60,015 nucleotides of DNA from Acrocarpospora phusangensis (GTDB lineage: Bacteria; Actinomycetota; Actinomycetes; Streptosporangiales; Streptosporangiaceae), in NCBI RefSeq assembly GCF_016862995.1, contig NZ_BOOA01000053.1:1-60015 (forward strand). The letters run 5' to 3'. Of the stretch, positions 35,901 to 44,188 are shown in pieces. Position 1 is the stretch's first letter, and each line of letters begins with the position of its first letter. The notes under the pieces are model-generated. The model saw only the letters and a list, made by a program, of their open reading frames with translations, was not told the DNA's origin and searched no databases. Both the position numbers and the translations under genes were made by a program.

Positions 35901-35999
35901 ATCTCCGGTCAGCGGGTGATCGCCATCGGCCGCTCCACCACCGGCACCACCGACAACATCACCATCTGGCGCAGCACCCTCACCTCGGAAGACCGCTGA
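32982..35999 (+). CDS. Membrane-anchored multi-repeat beta-propeller protein
   Basis: A 1005-residue protein. Residues 1-245 are cytoplasmic, disordered and rich in Pro/Arg/Glu, with a run of about ten prolines near 206-216. One membrane helix (about 247-268) follows, and the rest is extracytoplasmic with about twelve Asp-box/BNR-like repeats (for example MWTSADGRTW, AWVSPDGQSW, VWVSPDGLSW), enough for two propellers. Sialidase catalytic residues are not seen, so a binding or scaffold role is more likely. GTG start with ATAGGAGGT upstream. Convergent with the NUDIX gene. Confidence 0.83.
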   Translation: MSPQDEEPAESPPALHHSPPGPSAEPAPERPFRPAGSSPWMLPPFGAPVPEDAAGSEDTRDGDLDGLDDTGEHTWSPNPRTGRRPYGDPPREPEFRHGHPYSRPEPPDPEPRTGRPPYGEQPRPQPSWSWQAEVDEEQPQRPPRRLVTRPDKLVASGPPPTGIRRSPEIQAEPEEIPQPEREPAHRLPYRPPPLAPAPPPPPPPPPPQRIGRPPGGRPARPDVLVSLGPPRGGRHHRRVARAPRRSFALPLLVLVSLIAVAAVGVFVYQWAGTPTATGITLAVGDGQSGDSAFAAPGQPGNGSRQLLTSVASAGSTIVAVGTDTTSAIARPLFIVSDNGGKDWQLGNVIGPPGYEPVPGSPGRVAGGSGRWLAVGTDEPGPEGRGMWTSADGRTWTAVDPVRLSPFLGQDRITDLARTATGFVAVGTTVLPDGTLGAVAWVSPDGQSWSRVDNARIGTSDKIRGIQSVIAKGDQVVALADPGTGTATVILRSDDGGATWLRTATEIPDIRPEPGALAVGKGGFVLVPTGQRFGGDGVPVHCSPDGGQWRACGTIGPLSPQGTGVRGLASSSAGIAAVAESAWEEYVAFRSGDGKKWAKSTDLGHIPGTLRAVTMTGSGLLVAGGDARGPGDVENLAVLMTAEKGKAARAVPLEAVAGLNRLARNTASVLASGGAFVAVGSANGDAGIWTSGNNGANWKAIESEWLGGLGRQALTDVAHGEKGWLAVGSTMADPVITKPLLVTSADGRAWRQGPVIDVPEGHLFLAPRTVAAGSRGYVLAGEDQTASGIVPALWFTPDLKRFNRIAKLPAGGAGVRIHDVAATPSGFIAVGGSGPNERESGVVWVSPDGLSWTAQRRVLPEDASSAGLRHVVAREDRVVAVGTALTDDGSRPFSAVSLDEGETWEYSWMPAEEAAVVLDLTAGERGLVAVGSHGRSSEGDSSVWASADGLAWQRHALVEDGLGGAGAQWLGAVTISGQRVIAIGRSTTGTTDNITIWRSTLTSEDR

Positions 36000-36354
36000 G
36001 CCCGCCGAGGAAGTCGAGCAGTCCCTCGGTGAGGGGCAGCCGCCCCAGTTCGTCCAGGGGCACCCAGCGCACGTCCGCCGCGTCGTCCCCGGCCCGCAGC
36101 AGCCCCCCGGCCGGGGTCGCGTAGTAGTCGTAGATCTCGTACGGCGGACGCGACACGCTCCCGGCCAGTTCTCCCGGCGTCACGTCCAGGCCGGTCTCCT
36201 CGCGGATCTCGCGGACGAGGGCCTCCGGATCGCTCTCCCCGGCCTCCACCCGCCCGCCGGGCAGCGACCACAGCCCTTCCCCCGGCGGACGCCCCCGTTT
36301 GACCAGCAGCAGCCGCCCGTCGGCGTCCAGAATCAGCGCCCCTACACATCGCAT
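35980..36354 (-). CDS. NUDIX hydrolase
   Basis: A 124-residue NUDIX pyrophosphohydrolase; the box G34-x5-E40-x7-REIREETG is complete. Substrate is a nucleoside diphosphate linked to another moiety, not predictable further; MutT-like pool cleaning is possible. ATG at 36354. Its end overlaps the end of the convergent propeller gene by 20 bp. A much longer open frame runs upstream on this strand but is a shadow of the neighbouring genes. Confidence 0.9.
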   Translation of the reverse strand: MRCVGALILDADGRLLLVKRGRPPGEGLWSLPGGRVEAGESDPEALVREIREETGLDVTPGELAGSVSRPPYEIYDYYATPAGGLLRAGDDAADVRWVPLDELGRLPLTEGLLDFLGGLSGLPR

Positions 36355-36421
36355 ATGTCCAAGATTACGACTGGATAACGAGAAAACCCTTGACGTGGCC
36401 GCGCCGGGCGAAGCACCGTGG

Positions 36422-37057
36422 ATGGTTGTGAGAGCCGCGCCCACCTGCCCGCGCTGCTTCGGCCCCGTCCAGGAGCCGAGCGCCTGGTCCAGCGCGTGGC
36501 GATGCCCCCGCCACGGCGACGTGCCCCCGTACGGCACGCGTCCGCCGTCGCCCGCGTCCCTGACCTCGATCCGGCAGTCCGCCACCGTGCCCGTCTGGCT
36601 GCCCTGGCCGCTGCCCGCCGGCTGGCTGGTGACCGGGTTCGGCGAGGCCGGCGACGAGCGCAGCGGCGTACGGGGAAGCGTCGTCGCCCTCTCCGGGCCT
36701 TCCATCACCCACGGTCCCGCCGACCTCCTCCTGGTCGCGGAGGAACCCGGCGTCGGACTCGGCGCCGCGTACGCGGGACTGCCGGGCCCCGACCCCGGCG
36801 AGGGCGTGGGCGCGGGCCCCCCGCACGCCAAGGTCAACGTGAACGGCCACCCCACCCCGCTCTGGTGCGTCCCCGACGTCCCTGGCGACCGCGCCGCGTA
36901 CGCGGGGGAGGCGCTCGGCCGCTGGCTGTGGGCCATCGCCTGGCCGCCCGACGCCGGCTGGCTGCTGGTGCTCGCCCAACTGGCCCTGGCCGACTTCCGG
37001 GACGTCGAGTGGGATGTCCCGTTCGGCGCCCTCTCCCCACGGCTGGTGGCGGCGTGA
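36422..37057 (+). CDS. DUF6758-like zinc-ribbon protein
   Basis: A 211-residue conserved actinobacterial protein with an N-terminal zinc-ribbon-like CPRC...CPRH (about 9-30) and a globular remainder (PHAKVNVNGHPTPLWC). Start uncertain between ATG 36422 and GTG 36428; the latter gives the usual family N terminus. Function unknown. Divergent from the NUDIX gene and 53 bp before the MBL gene. Confidence 0.78.
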   Translation: MVVRAAPTCPRCFGPVQEPSAWSSAWRCPRHGDVPPYGTRPPSPASLTSIRQSATVPVWLPWPLPAGWLVTGFGEAGDERSGVRGSVVALSGPSITHGPADLLLVAEEPGVGLGAAYAGLPGPDPGEGVGAGPPHAKVNVNGHPTPLWCVPDVPGDRAAYAGEALGRWLWAIAWPPDAGWLLVLAQLALADFRDVEWDVPFGALSPRLVAA

Positions 37058-37110
37058 TGGATTTTCGCCCGAATCCCGCTCGCGGCCCCGGACCGGTAAG
37101 GTTCTGAGCC

Positions 37111-37824
37111 GTGACAGCGCGTATCGAGCGAGTGGTGACCGCCGGGGTCGTGGAGATCGACGACGCCGAGCACAAGGTGGAGAACAACACCTGGATCGTG
37201 GGTGACGACGACGAGGTCATCGTCATCGACCCGGCGCGGGACGCCGAGAAGATCCTGGAGCAGGTGGGCGAGCGCGAGATCCTCGCCGTCATCTGCACCC
37301 ACGGCCTGCCCGACCATGTCGGCGCGGCCATCGAGGTGGCGGCCAAGGACGAGGCGGTGATCGCCCTCCACCCCAAGGACAAGCGCCTGTGGCGGCAGAC
37401 CTGGGAGGACACCTGGCCGGACATCGACATGGAGGACGAGGGCCTGTTCGCCGTCGCCGACACCGAGCTTGAGGTCCTGATCACGCCCGGGGTGACCCCC
37501 GGCGGCGTGTCGCTGCTCTCGGAGTCGCTGGGCGTGGTCTTCACCGGCAAGACCCTGCTGGCCGACGGCCCCGGCAAGCTCGGCGGGGAGTACCCGTCGC
37601 TGGCCGACCAGCTGACCTCCATCGGCGAGCGGCTGTTCACCCTGCCGCACGAGACCAGGGTGCTGCCCGCCCAGGGCGAGGAGTCCACCATCGGCGACCT
37701 GGAGCCCCAGTTCGACCGCTGGCTCTCCGGCTCGCTGACCGGGACCCTGGAGGAGACGGAGCCGCCGCTGGCCGACGGCACCCACGCCTCCGGGATCAAG
37801 CTCAAGCTCGACGACGACGAGTAG
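37111..37824 (+). CDS. Metallo-beta-lactamase-fold protein lacking metal ligands
   Basis: MBL-fold protein of 237 residues that aligns over its length with actinobacterial glyoxalase II-type hydrolases, but four metal ligands are changed. The THxHxDH motif reads THGLPDH (L66), TPGH reads TPGV (V128), the bridging Asp of FTGDT is Lys (FTGKT, K147), and the last His reads Gln (PAQG, Q188). Only H64, D68 and H69 of the sites remain, so hydrolase activity is unlikely. The stop TAG shares one base with the GTG of the nuclease gene, so the two are coupled. Confidence 0.85.
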   Translation: MTARIERVVTAGVVEIDDAEHKVENNTWIVGDDDEVIVIDPARDAEKILEQVGEREILAVICTHGLPDHVGAAIEVAAKDEAVIALHPKDKRLWRQTWEDTWPDIDMEDEGLFAVADTELEVLITPGVTPGGVSLLSESLGVVFTGKTLLADGPGKLGGEYPSLADQLTSIGERLFTLPHETRVLPAQGEESTIGDLEPQFDRWLSGSLTGTLEETEPPLADGTHASGIKLKLDDDE

Positions 37825-38729
37825 TGGAGCAGCTCGGTCTGGAAGGCATGCCCCGCCGGCTGTACTCCTGCACGCCGTCGCGGCTCAACTCCTGGCTCGA
37901 CTGCCGCCGCCGCTACCGGTTCGCGTACCTGGACCGGCCGGCGCCGCCGAAGGGCCCGCCGTGGGCGCACAACAGCGTCGGCGCCGCCGTGCACAACGCG
38001 CTGGCCGCGTGGTGGCGTGAGCCGTACGAGCGGCGTACGCCGATGACGGCGGCGATCCTGGTGAGCAACGGCTGGATCGCCGAGGGGTTCAGGGACGCGG
38101 AGCAGTCGCTGGCGTGGCGGGACCGGGCCCGCGAGATGGTGTCCGGATATGTCGCGTCATTGGATGCGGCGGACGAGCCGGTCGGCGTCGAGCGCACCGT
38201 CGCCACCCGGACCTCGGTCATCGCCCTGTCCGGGCGCATCGACCGGCTGGACCGGCGCGGCGACGAGCTGGTGGTGGTCGACTACAAGACCGGCCGCCGC
38301 GCGCCCGGACCCGACGAGGCCCGCTCCTCGCTGGCGCTGGCCGTCTACGCGATCGCCGCGTCCCGGGTGCTCCGGCGGCCCTGCCACCGGGTCGAGCTGC
38401 ACCACCTGCCCACCGGCCAGGTCGCCGACTGGGAGCACACCGAGGAGTCGCTGGCCCGCCACCTGGGCCGGGCCGAGCAGATCGCCGAGGAGGCGTCCGC
38501 CGCCGACGAGGCCTACCGGGAGCGGCTGCCGAGCACCGGGCGGCGCACCCGCGCGGACCGGGAGGCCGAGGCTGCCCCGGTGCCGCCGGAGATCGACGCG
38601 CTCTTCCCGCCGTCGCCCGGCCCGATCTGCTCCTGGTGCGACTTCCGCCGCCATTGCCCGGAAGGCCAGGTCGCGGCGCCCGACAGAGCGCCGTGGGACG
38701 GCCTCGCGACCCCCGAACCGGCGCTCTAG
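37824..38729 (+). CDS. RecB/Cas4-like PD-(D/E)XK exonuclease with Fe-S cysteines
   Basis: A 301-residue nuclease of the RecB (PF12705-like) family. The active site is seen in SGRIDRLD and VVVDYKTG. Cysteines at the N terminus (C27 in DCRRRYRF) and C terminus (CSWCDFRRHC) match the four-Cys iron-sulfur site of Cas4/AddB-type nucleases. GTG start overlapping the MBL gene by one base. There are no cas genes nearby; a role in DNA repair is more likely. Function with the dead MBL protein is an open question. Confidence 0.85.
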   Translation: MEQLGLEGMPRRLYSCTPSRLNSWLDCRRRYRFAYLDRPAPPKGPPWAHNSVGAAVHNALAAWWREPYERRTPMTAAILVSNGWIAEGFRDAEQSLAWRDRAREMVSGYVASLDAADEPVGVERTVATRTSVIALSGRIDRLDRRGDELVVVDYKTGRRAPGPDEARSSLALAVYAIAASRVLRRPCHRVELHHLPTGQVADWEHTEESLARHLGRAEQIAEEASAADEAYRERLPSTGRRTRADREAEAAPVPPEIDALFPPSPGPICSWCDFRRHCPEGQVAAPDRAPWDGLATPEPAL

Positions 38730-38737
38730 CAGCGCTT

Positions 38738-39613
38738 TCAGCGGTGCAGTATCGCGCTCTCCGCCGCGTTCCAGAAGCGGGTGAGCGCGGCGGCCGTCGT
38801 CTCCGGCGCCTCCACGGCGGGCGAGTGCACCGCGCCGGGCACGACCACGCAGTCGCAGTCCAGCCGGTCGGCCATCTCGGCCTGCATGGCGGGGGGCCAG
38901 CCGTCGTCGCGCTCGCCGTACAGGACGAGGGTGGCCAGGCCGGTCTGGCAGAGTTCGTCGAGGCGGTCGGGGGCGTCCAGCACCGCGCGGCCCATCGCCA
39001 GCAGGCCGGTGAGGGAGTTGGCGAACAGCCGCCGCCGCAGGAAGTCGATGATGTCGTCGGGCACGCCGGCCCTGAGCGCCTCCGGTTCGAGGCGCTCGCT
39101 CCACATGCGCTCCACGCCGAGCGTCGGCAGCTCGGCCAGCATGGTCCGCCCGGCCCGCTCGCGCGGCCCGACGATCCCGCCGGGCCCCGAGCTCATCAGC
39201 GTGTACGACGCGAGCTTCGCGGTCCCGTCCAGCACGGTCTCCCTGGTCACCAGGCCGCCGAAGGAGTGGCCGAGCAGGTGCACCGGCTCGCCGTCGCCGA
39301 CCAGGGACGTGATCACGTCAACATCGGCGCCGAGCGCCGCGCAGGTGTAGGCCGCCGGATCGTCGGGACCCGGGGACTCGAACTGCCCCCGCAGGTCGAT
39401 CGCGAACACCCGCCGCCCGGCCTGGGCCAGTGTCTGCAGGATCGCGATGAAGTCCTCCTTGCTGCCCGTGTAGCCGGGGACCAGCAGCGCCGGCCACCGC
39501 TCGACGACGTCGGTCAGGGGCCGGGCTTCGAGCATGGCGAAGCTGCCCACCGGCGTTTCCAGCCGTTGAGCGGTCACACCCGGAGGCAAGGTTAGGAATC
39601 TCGGCGTACTCAC
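38738..39613 (-). CDS. Alpha/beta-hydrolase
   Basis: A 291-residue alpha/beta-hydrolase with the nucleophile elbow GHSFGG, the acidic residue expected in YGERDD and the histidine in VHSP (GAVHSPAVEAPE). Substrate unknown; esterase or lipase-like. GTG start without clear ribosome site. Convergent with the nuclease gene (8 bp between stops). Confidence 0.85.
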   Translation of the reverse strand: MSTPRFLTLPPGVTAQRLETPVGSFAMLEARPLTDVVERWPALLVPGYTGSKEDFIAILQTLAQAGRRVFAIDLRGQFESPGPDDPAAYTCAALGADVDVITSLVGDGEPVHLLGHSFGGLVTRETVLDGTAKLASYTLMSSGPGGIVGPRERAGRTMLAELPTLGVERMWSERLEPEALRAGVPDDIIDFLRRRLFANSLTGLLAMGRAVLDAPDRLDELCQTGLATLVLYGERDDGWPPAMQAEMADRLDCDCVVVPGAVHSPAVEAPETTAAALTRFWNAAESAILHR

Positions 39614-39670
39614 GTGAAGCCACGATACTGAACAAGCCCGACAGAGACACCGGCGAGACTTTTTCGCCGG

Positions 39671-40054
39671 TTACTCTTCAGGAGCTGGTTCCGGTTTGGA
39701 CGCATCCGGGCTCTCCGGATCCGCTTTGTCGCGGGCCGCCCTGCGCTGCTCCTCCGCCCGCTCCCTGAGCTTGCGGAGGAACTCCTCGTCGTCGTCCGGG
39801 CTGAGCGGCCGCCGCTCCCGCGGGGGCGACTGCTGGGATCGGGGACCCTGCGCCCGGGCCTGGCCCGTACGGCGCGGCCGGCCGGCGATGAGCCACAGCA
39901 GCGACCCCACGGTCGGCAGGATGATCACCACCGCCAGCCAGACCAGCTTCGGCATGTTCCGGTGCTGGCCGGCCGGTGTGGTGATCACGTCGAGCACGCA
40001 GTAGAGCCAGAGTCCGATCAGCAGCAGCACGACCACGCCGCGAATGATCACCAT
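39671..40054 (-). CDS. PLDc_N (phospholipase D N-terminal-like) membrane protein
   Basis: A 127-residue protein with two membrane helices (about 5-22 and 36-56) separated by a short loop: the PLD-nuclease N-terminal domain seen alone in many actinobacteria. No HKD catalytic motif. The tail is charged and Glu/Arg/Pro-rich. ATG at 40054. Lies 31 bp downstream of the DEAD-box gene on the same strand. Confidence 0.85.
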   Translation of the reverse strand: MVIIRGVVVLLLIGLWLYCVLDVITTPAGQHRNMPKLVWLAVVIILPTVGSLLWLIAGRPRRTGQARAQGPRSQQSPPRERRPLSPDDDEEFLRKLRERAEEQRRAARDKADPESPDASKPEPAPEE

Positions 40055-40085
40055 TGCCGGGGTACCTTTCCGTCCGGTCCGTCGA

Positions 40086-41942
40086 TCAGCCGTTGCGGCG
40101 GGGTCGCGGCCGGTTGTTCTGCCTGCGCATGGCCTTCCGCTCGGTGGCCGCGGACGGCGCCGGAGCGTCGTCGTCGGTCGCCAGGTCGGGAGACTGGAAC
40201 ACCACCGCGAACGGGCTGGCCGGGATGATGCGCTCCGGCTCCTTCCGCGGCGGGACGGGGTCCTCCACGAAGGCCTCCACGGGTTCGAGCACGGGCTCGG
40301 GCTCGACGGCGGGGTGCTCGGCGGCGGGGTGCTCCACTGCCGTTTCGACCGTCTTGTCCGCCGTCTTGCGGGTCCGCGTCCTGCGCGCGGGCTTGCGCTC
40401 CTCGACGGCCTCGACCGCCGTCGCGGGCGGCTCCGGAGACGGCTCTGGTATCGCGGTGACCATGCTCTCGACCTCCCCGGCGGTCTCCCTGACAGTCTCC
40501 GCGGCGGCGATCCCCTCGGCTTCCGCGGTCTCCACGGACCGGCCGCTGCGGGTGCGGCGGCGCTCCCGGGTGCGGGCGGGGCGTTCCCGCCGCTCCCGCT
40601 CCTCGCCGCCCGAGCGGGACCGGCTGCGGGTGCGCCCGGTCTCGCCGAGATCCTCGATCTGCTCGGCCTCCAGCCCGGCCCTGGACCGGTTGGCCCGGGG
40701 CAGCACGCCCTTCGTGCCCTCCGGGATGTCCAGGTCGGTGAAGAACCACGGCGAGCTGGAGTAGGTCTCCAGGGGTTCGGCGAAGCTGAGGCCGAGGGCG
40801 TTGTTGATGACCTTCCAGCGGGTCATCTCGGTCCACTCGACGAAGGTCACCGCCACCCCGGTCCGCCCGGCCCGGCCGGTCCGCCCGATGCGGTGCACGT
40901 AGGTCTTGTCGTCCTGCGGGCAGTCGTAGTTGACCACGTGCGTCACGTCGTCGATGTCGATGCCGCGGGCCGCCACGTCGGTGGCCACCAGAACGTTGAT
41001 CTTCCCGTTCCGGAACGCGCGCAGCGCCTGCTCCCGCTGCCCCTGCCCCAGATCCCCGTGTACGGCCGCCGCCGCGAACCCCTTCTCGCGCAGCTGCTCG
41101 AAGACCATGTCGCAGGCCCGCTTGGTCTCGCAGAAGACCATGGTGAGCCCGGTGGCGCGGCTCTGCAGCAGCCGGGCCAGCATCTCGATCTTGTCCATCC
41201 GGTGGGTCCGGTAGACGAACTGCGCCGTCTGCGGCGGCTGCTCCGGATCGGGCTCCTCGTGCTCGGCCCTGACCCGGATGGGCTGGCTCAGGTAGCGCCG
41301 CGACAGCGCCACGATCTCGCCCGGCATGGTCGCCGAGAACAGCATCGTCTGCCGCTCCGCCGGGACCAGCTTGATGATGCGCTCGATGTCGGGCAGGAAG
41401 CCCAGGTCCAGCATGCGGTCGGCCTCGTCCAGCACCAGCATGGCGATCTGGCCGAGGTCCACGTGCTTCTGCTTGATCAGGTCGAGCAGCCGCCCCGGCG
41501 TGCCGACGATGACGTCGACGCCGTTCTTGAGCGCCTCGATCTGCGGTTCGTACGCGCGGCCGCCGTACACGGTGAGAATGCGGGAGCCGAGCTTGCCGGC
41601 GGCGAGGACCAGGTCCTCGGTCACCTGCAGGGCCAGCTCGCGGGTGGGCACCAGCACCAGGCCCCGCGGTTTTTTGCGGTTCTTCCGCGGCTTCCCGACG
41701 AGCTGCAACATGGCGACGCCGAAGGCGTAGGTCTTGCCGGTGCCGGTACGGGCCTGGCCGATGACGTCCTGGCCGGCGAGCGCCAGCGGAAGCGCCATCT
41801 CCTGAATCGGGAACGGTGAAGTGATGCCCTCGGTCTCCAGGGCATCGGCGATCTCCGGGATCACTCCCAGGTCTCGGAACGTCGTCGTAATCGTCGCCTG
41901 CCTCAGTCGTTGGTCGAAGACGGCCTTCGGGACCTCCGGCAT
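40086..41942 (-). CDS. DEAD-box ATP-dependent RNA helicase
   Basis: RNA helicase of 618 residues (RhlE-like). Q motif region FRDLGVIPEIADAL, Walker A ARTGTGKT, DEAD (VLDEADRML), SAT, ATDVAARGIDI and HRIGRTGRAG are all intact. The last ~190 residues are a disordered Arg/Glu/Pro-rich RNA-binding tail. ATG at 41942 is chosen as the family-like start; the frame is open upstream to 42116. Divergent from a ferritin-like gene, as Rv3211 and Rv3210c are neighbours in mycobacteria. Confidence 0.9.
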   Translation of the reverse strand: MPEVPKAVFDQRLRQATITTTFRDLGVIPEIADALETEGITSPFPIQEMALPLALAGQDVIGQARTGTGKTYAFGVAMLQLVGKPRKNRKKPRGLVLVPTRELALQVTEDLVLAAGKLGSRILTVYGGRAYEPQIEALKNGVDVIVGTPGRLLDLIKQKHVDLGQIAMLVLDEADRMLDLGFLPDIERIIKLVPAERQTMLFSATMPGEIVALSRRYLSQPIRVRAEHEEPDPEQPPQTAQFVYRTHRMDKIEMLARLLQSRATGLTMVFCETKRACDMVFEQLREKGFAAAAVHGDLGQGQREQALRAFRNGKINVLVATDVAARGIDIDDVTHVVNYDCPQDDKTYVHRIGRTGRAGRTGVAVTFVEWTEMTRWKVINNALGLSFAEPLETYSSSPWFFTDLDIPEGTKGVLPRANRSRAGLEAEQIEDLGETGRTRSRSRSGGEERERRERPARTRERRRTRSGRSVETAEAEGIAAAETVRETAGEVESMVTAIPEPSPEPPATAVEAVEERKPARRTRTRKTADKTVETAVEHPAAEHPAVEPEPVLEPVEAFVEDPVPPRKEPERIIPASPFAVVFQSPDLATDDDAPAPSAATERKAMRRQNNRPRPRRNG

Positions 41943-42180
41943 CTTGGCGCTCGTCGCATGTTCCGAGCAATCCCCGGGCCGGGTCCTCACGGAGGTGACG
42001 CCTTCGACGTCATCAGCGACCGCGGCATCCAAGATTTCTGGGGGTTCCGGGAACTTATACCCCGGATCAACACAGTGCGGTCGCACTTTCACAGAGCAGT
42101 CTACTCGATACCACAACCGTGAACCGATTTCCCCGTGTTCCGCATGTTTTTCGGGGAGACGGTGCCCCTACGCTGCTGCC

Positions 42181-42843
42181 ATGACAGATTCTCCGCCCGG
42201 TGTCGTCGACCTCCTCGGCGTACTCGCGTATGCCGAGCTCACCGCCTTTCTGCGGATGGCCGAGGACGCCTCGCTCCTGGCGCCGACGCTGACCGACCGC
42301 GCCGCGCTCGGCGACGTGGCGGCGACCGAATACGGCCATTTCCGGCTCGTACGGGACCGCCTGGAATCCCTCGGAGCCGACCCGGAAGCGGCCATGGCCC
42401 CCTTCACCGAGGCCCTGGACGCCTGGCACGAGCAGACCCGCCCCGGCGACTGGTACGAGGCGCTCGTCAAGGCGTACGTGGGGACGGGCATCGCCGGGGA
42501 CTTCTACCGGGAGGCGGCCAGGCACGTGGACGACTCCACCCGGGAGCTGGTGGACCGGGCGCTGGCCGACGAGGGCCGTTCGGTGTTCGCGGTCGAGCGG
42601 GTACGCCAGGCGCTGGCCGAGGACCCGCGGCTGAACGGCAGGCTGGCGCTGTGGGCGCGGCGGCTGGTGGGCGAGGCGCTCAGCCAGGCCTACCGGGTGG
42701 CGGCGGCCCGGCCGGACCTGGCCGTTCTCCTGGGCGACTCGGCGGACTCCGCGGACCTGGCCGGGATCGGCAAGATGTTCGCCCAGATCACCGAGGAGCA
42801 CGGCAAACGCATGTCGGCGATCGGCCTCACCCCGGGCGCCTGA
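42181..42843 (+). CDS. Ferritin-like fold protein (MiaE-like)
   Basis: A 220-residue four-helix-bundle protein of the actinobacterial ferritin-like group annotated as related to tRNA-(ms2io6A)-hydroxylase. Carboxylate/His pairs for a di-iron site are seen in YAELTAF, ATEYGHFRL and TEEHGKR. Its real substrate is unknown. ATG at 42181. Neighbour of the DEAD-box, DUF3107 and TetR genes in the order typical of Actinobacteria. Confidence 0.85.
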   Translation: MTDSPPGVVDLLGVLAYAELTAFLRMAEDASLLAPTLTDRAALGDVAATEYGHFRLVRDRLESLGADPEAAMAPFTEALDAWHEQTRPGDWYEALVKAYVGTGIAGDFYREAARHVDDSTRELVDRALADEGRSVFAVERVRQALAEDPRLNGRLALWARRLVGEALSQAYRVAAARPDLAVLLGDSADSADLAGIGKMFAQITEEHGKRMSAIGLTPGA

Positions 42844-42865
42844 GAGCGCCTGTCCGCCAACCCGT

Positions 42866-42970
42866 GTGCCGTTCGTGGAGCGTGAAGGGTCCAAACGGTT
42901 GTACCGTGCGAGGCATGAGGGCCTCGCGCCGCTACGGCAGTTCCTTGACCAGATGTGGACCGAACCGCTG
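42866..42970 (+). pseudogene. ArsR-family regulator remnant (C-terminal part)
   Basis: The ~300-bp gap between the ferritin-like and DUF3107 genes contains one recognisable fragment of about 35 codons: FVEREGSKRLYRARHEGLAP then LRQFLDQMWTEPL. This is the wing and C-terminal helix pattern of ArsR/SmtB-type regulators (EGRRRLYRA...GLAPLRxxLxxxW). The recognition helix and everything upstream is missing. The frame runs on to 43072 as apparent noise. Interpreted as a decayed gene fragment; nothing else was seen in the gap. Confidence 0.55.
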
Positions 42971-43146
42971 GGTTTCCCGCGCCGTGCTGAGAAGGGGGAG
43001 CACGGGCTGCCCGACCATCGGGCAACGGCGAGAACACGCCCCACATCCCCGCCGGAGGCCGCCGGGGTGTGATCTGAGGGATCGCTGACACCGCGTTCGG
43101 CGTGCCGGGGAGCTCAGGCCCGGCGCGCCGGAAGCGGGGGGAACGG

Positions 43147-43377
43147 CTAGAGGGTGCCGCCGAAGCCGACGGAACGGGTCTCGCCCTCGCCGATCTCGAC
43201 GAACCCGAGGGCCGCCACGGGCACGATGTAGCGGTTGCCCTTGACGTCGGTGAGGGAGAAGACGCCACGGTCGGCGGCGAGGGCGTTGCGGAGTTCCTGC
43301 TCGACCTCCTCGGCGGTCTGCTCGGACTCCAGCACGATCTCGCGATGCACGGATCGCACGCCGATCTTGATTTCCAT
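43147..43377 (-). CDS. DUF3107 small protein
   Basis: A 76-residue conserved actinobacterial protein (EIKIGVRSVHREIVLES; DVKGNRYIVPVAALGFVEIG) orthologous in look to mycobacterial Rv3208A (TB9.4). Function unknown. ATG with AAAGGGG upstream. It follows the TetR gene on the same strand, as in mycobacteria. Confidence 0.92.
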   Translation of the reverse strand: MEIKIGVRSVHREIVLESEQTAEEVEQELRNALAADRGVFSLTDVKGNRYIVPVAALGFVEIGEGETRSVGFGGTL

Positions 43378-43466
43378 GGGGACCCCTTTCGACTGACCTC
43401 CATCGTGACCCGCGGGTCCGCGGCATGGGCGGGTGATCGCGGCGAGCGTAACGGTCAGCGCACGCC

Positions 43467-44111
43467 CTAGGACGTCTCCGGGGACACCTCTGGCGTGTGC
43501 CGGGGGAATCCGCTGATACCCCGCCAGGCCAGCCGGGCCATCAGCTGGGTGGCGGCCTCCTTGGGGATCGAGCCCTGCGCGGTCAGCCAGTAGCGCGCGC
43601 TCACCTCGGCCATGCCCACCAGGCCGACGCCGAGCAGGTGGGCCTCGTCGCTGGAGCAGCCGGTGTCCTCCTGGATGACCTGGGCGATGGCGTCGGCGCT
43701 CTCCCGCAGCGAGCGCTCCATGCGCTGCCGCACGGGCGCCACGTTCCGCAGGTCGGACTCGAAGACCAGCCGGAACGCCTCGCCCTGGCTGGAGATGAAG
43801 TCGAAGAACGCGCCGATGGCGGCCTGCACCCGCTGCTTGTTGTCCGGCGTGGCGGCCAGCGCCTCCTTGCAGCGGGTCACCATGTCGTCCACGTGCAGGT
43901 CCAGCAGGGCCAGGTAGAGCTCCAGCTTGCCCGGGAAGTGCTGGTAGAGGACCGGCTTGCTGACCCCGGCCCGCTCGGCGATCTCGTCCATCGCGGCCGC
44001 GTGGTAACCGTTCTCCACGAACACTTCCTGCGCCGCGCTGAGCAGCTGGCGGCGGCGGGCCAACCGGGGCAGCCGGGTGCCCCGGGGCTTGGCGTCCGGG
44101 GTAGCGGTCAC
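43467..44111 (-). CDS. TetR-family transcriptional regulator
   Basis: A 214-residue regulator with the N-terminal TetR helix-turn-helix (MDEIAERAGVSKPVLYQHFP) and a ligand-binding helical domain. GTG at 44111 is chosen because AAGGAG lies 6 nt upstream; ATG at 44168 is the alternative. The order TetR-DUF3107-ferritin-DEAD-box matches Rv3208-Rv3211. Ligand and targets unknown. Confidence 0.9.
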   Translation of the reverse strand: MTATPDAKPRGTRLPRLARRRQLLSAAQEVFVENGYHAAAMDEIAERAGVSKPVLYQHFPGKLELYLALLDLHVDDMVTRCKEALAATPDNKQRVQAAIGAFFDFISSQGEAFRLVFESDLRNVAPVRQRMERSLRESADAIAQVIQEDTGCSSDEAHLLGVGLVGMAEVSARYWLTAQGSIPKEAATQLMARLAWRGISGFPRHTPEVSPETS

Positions 44112-44188
44112 GACGGTCTCCTTGAAGGGCTCTTGCGGGTCCCGCGCCTGGCGTTCACGGGGACTCATCCTACGCGCGGGTAACCAGG

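Noticed and set aside
37824-38729. CRISPR-associated Cas4
   Set aside because: Motifs fit, but there are no cas1, cas2 or repeats; the RecB-like label is safer.
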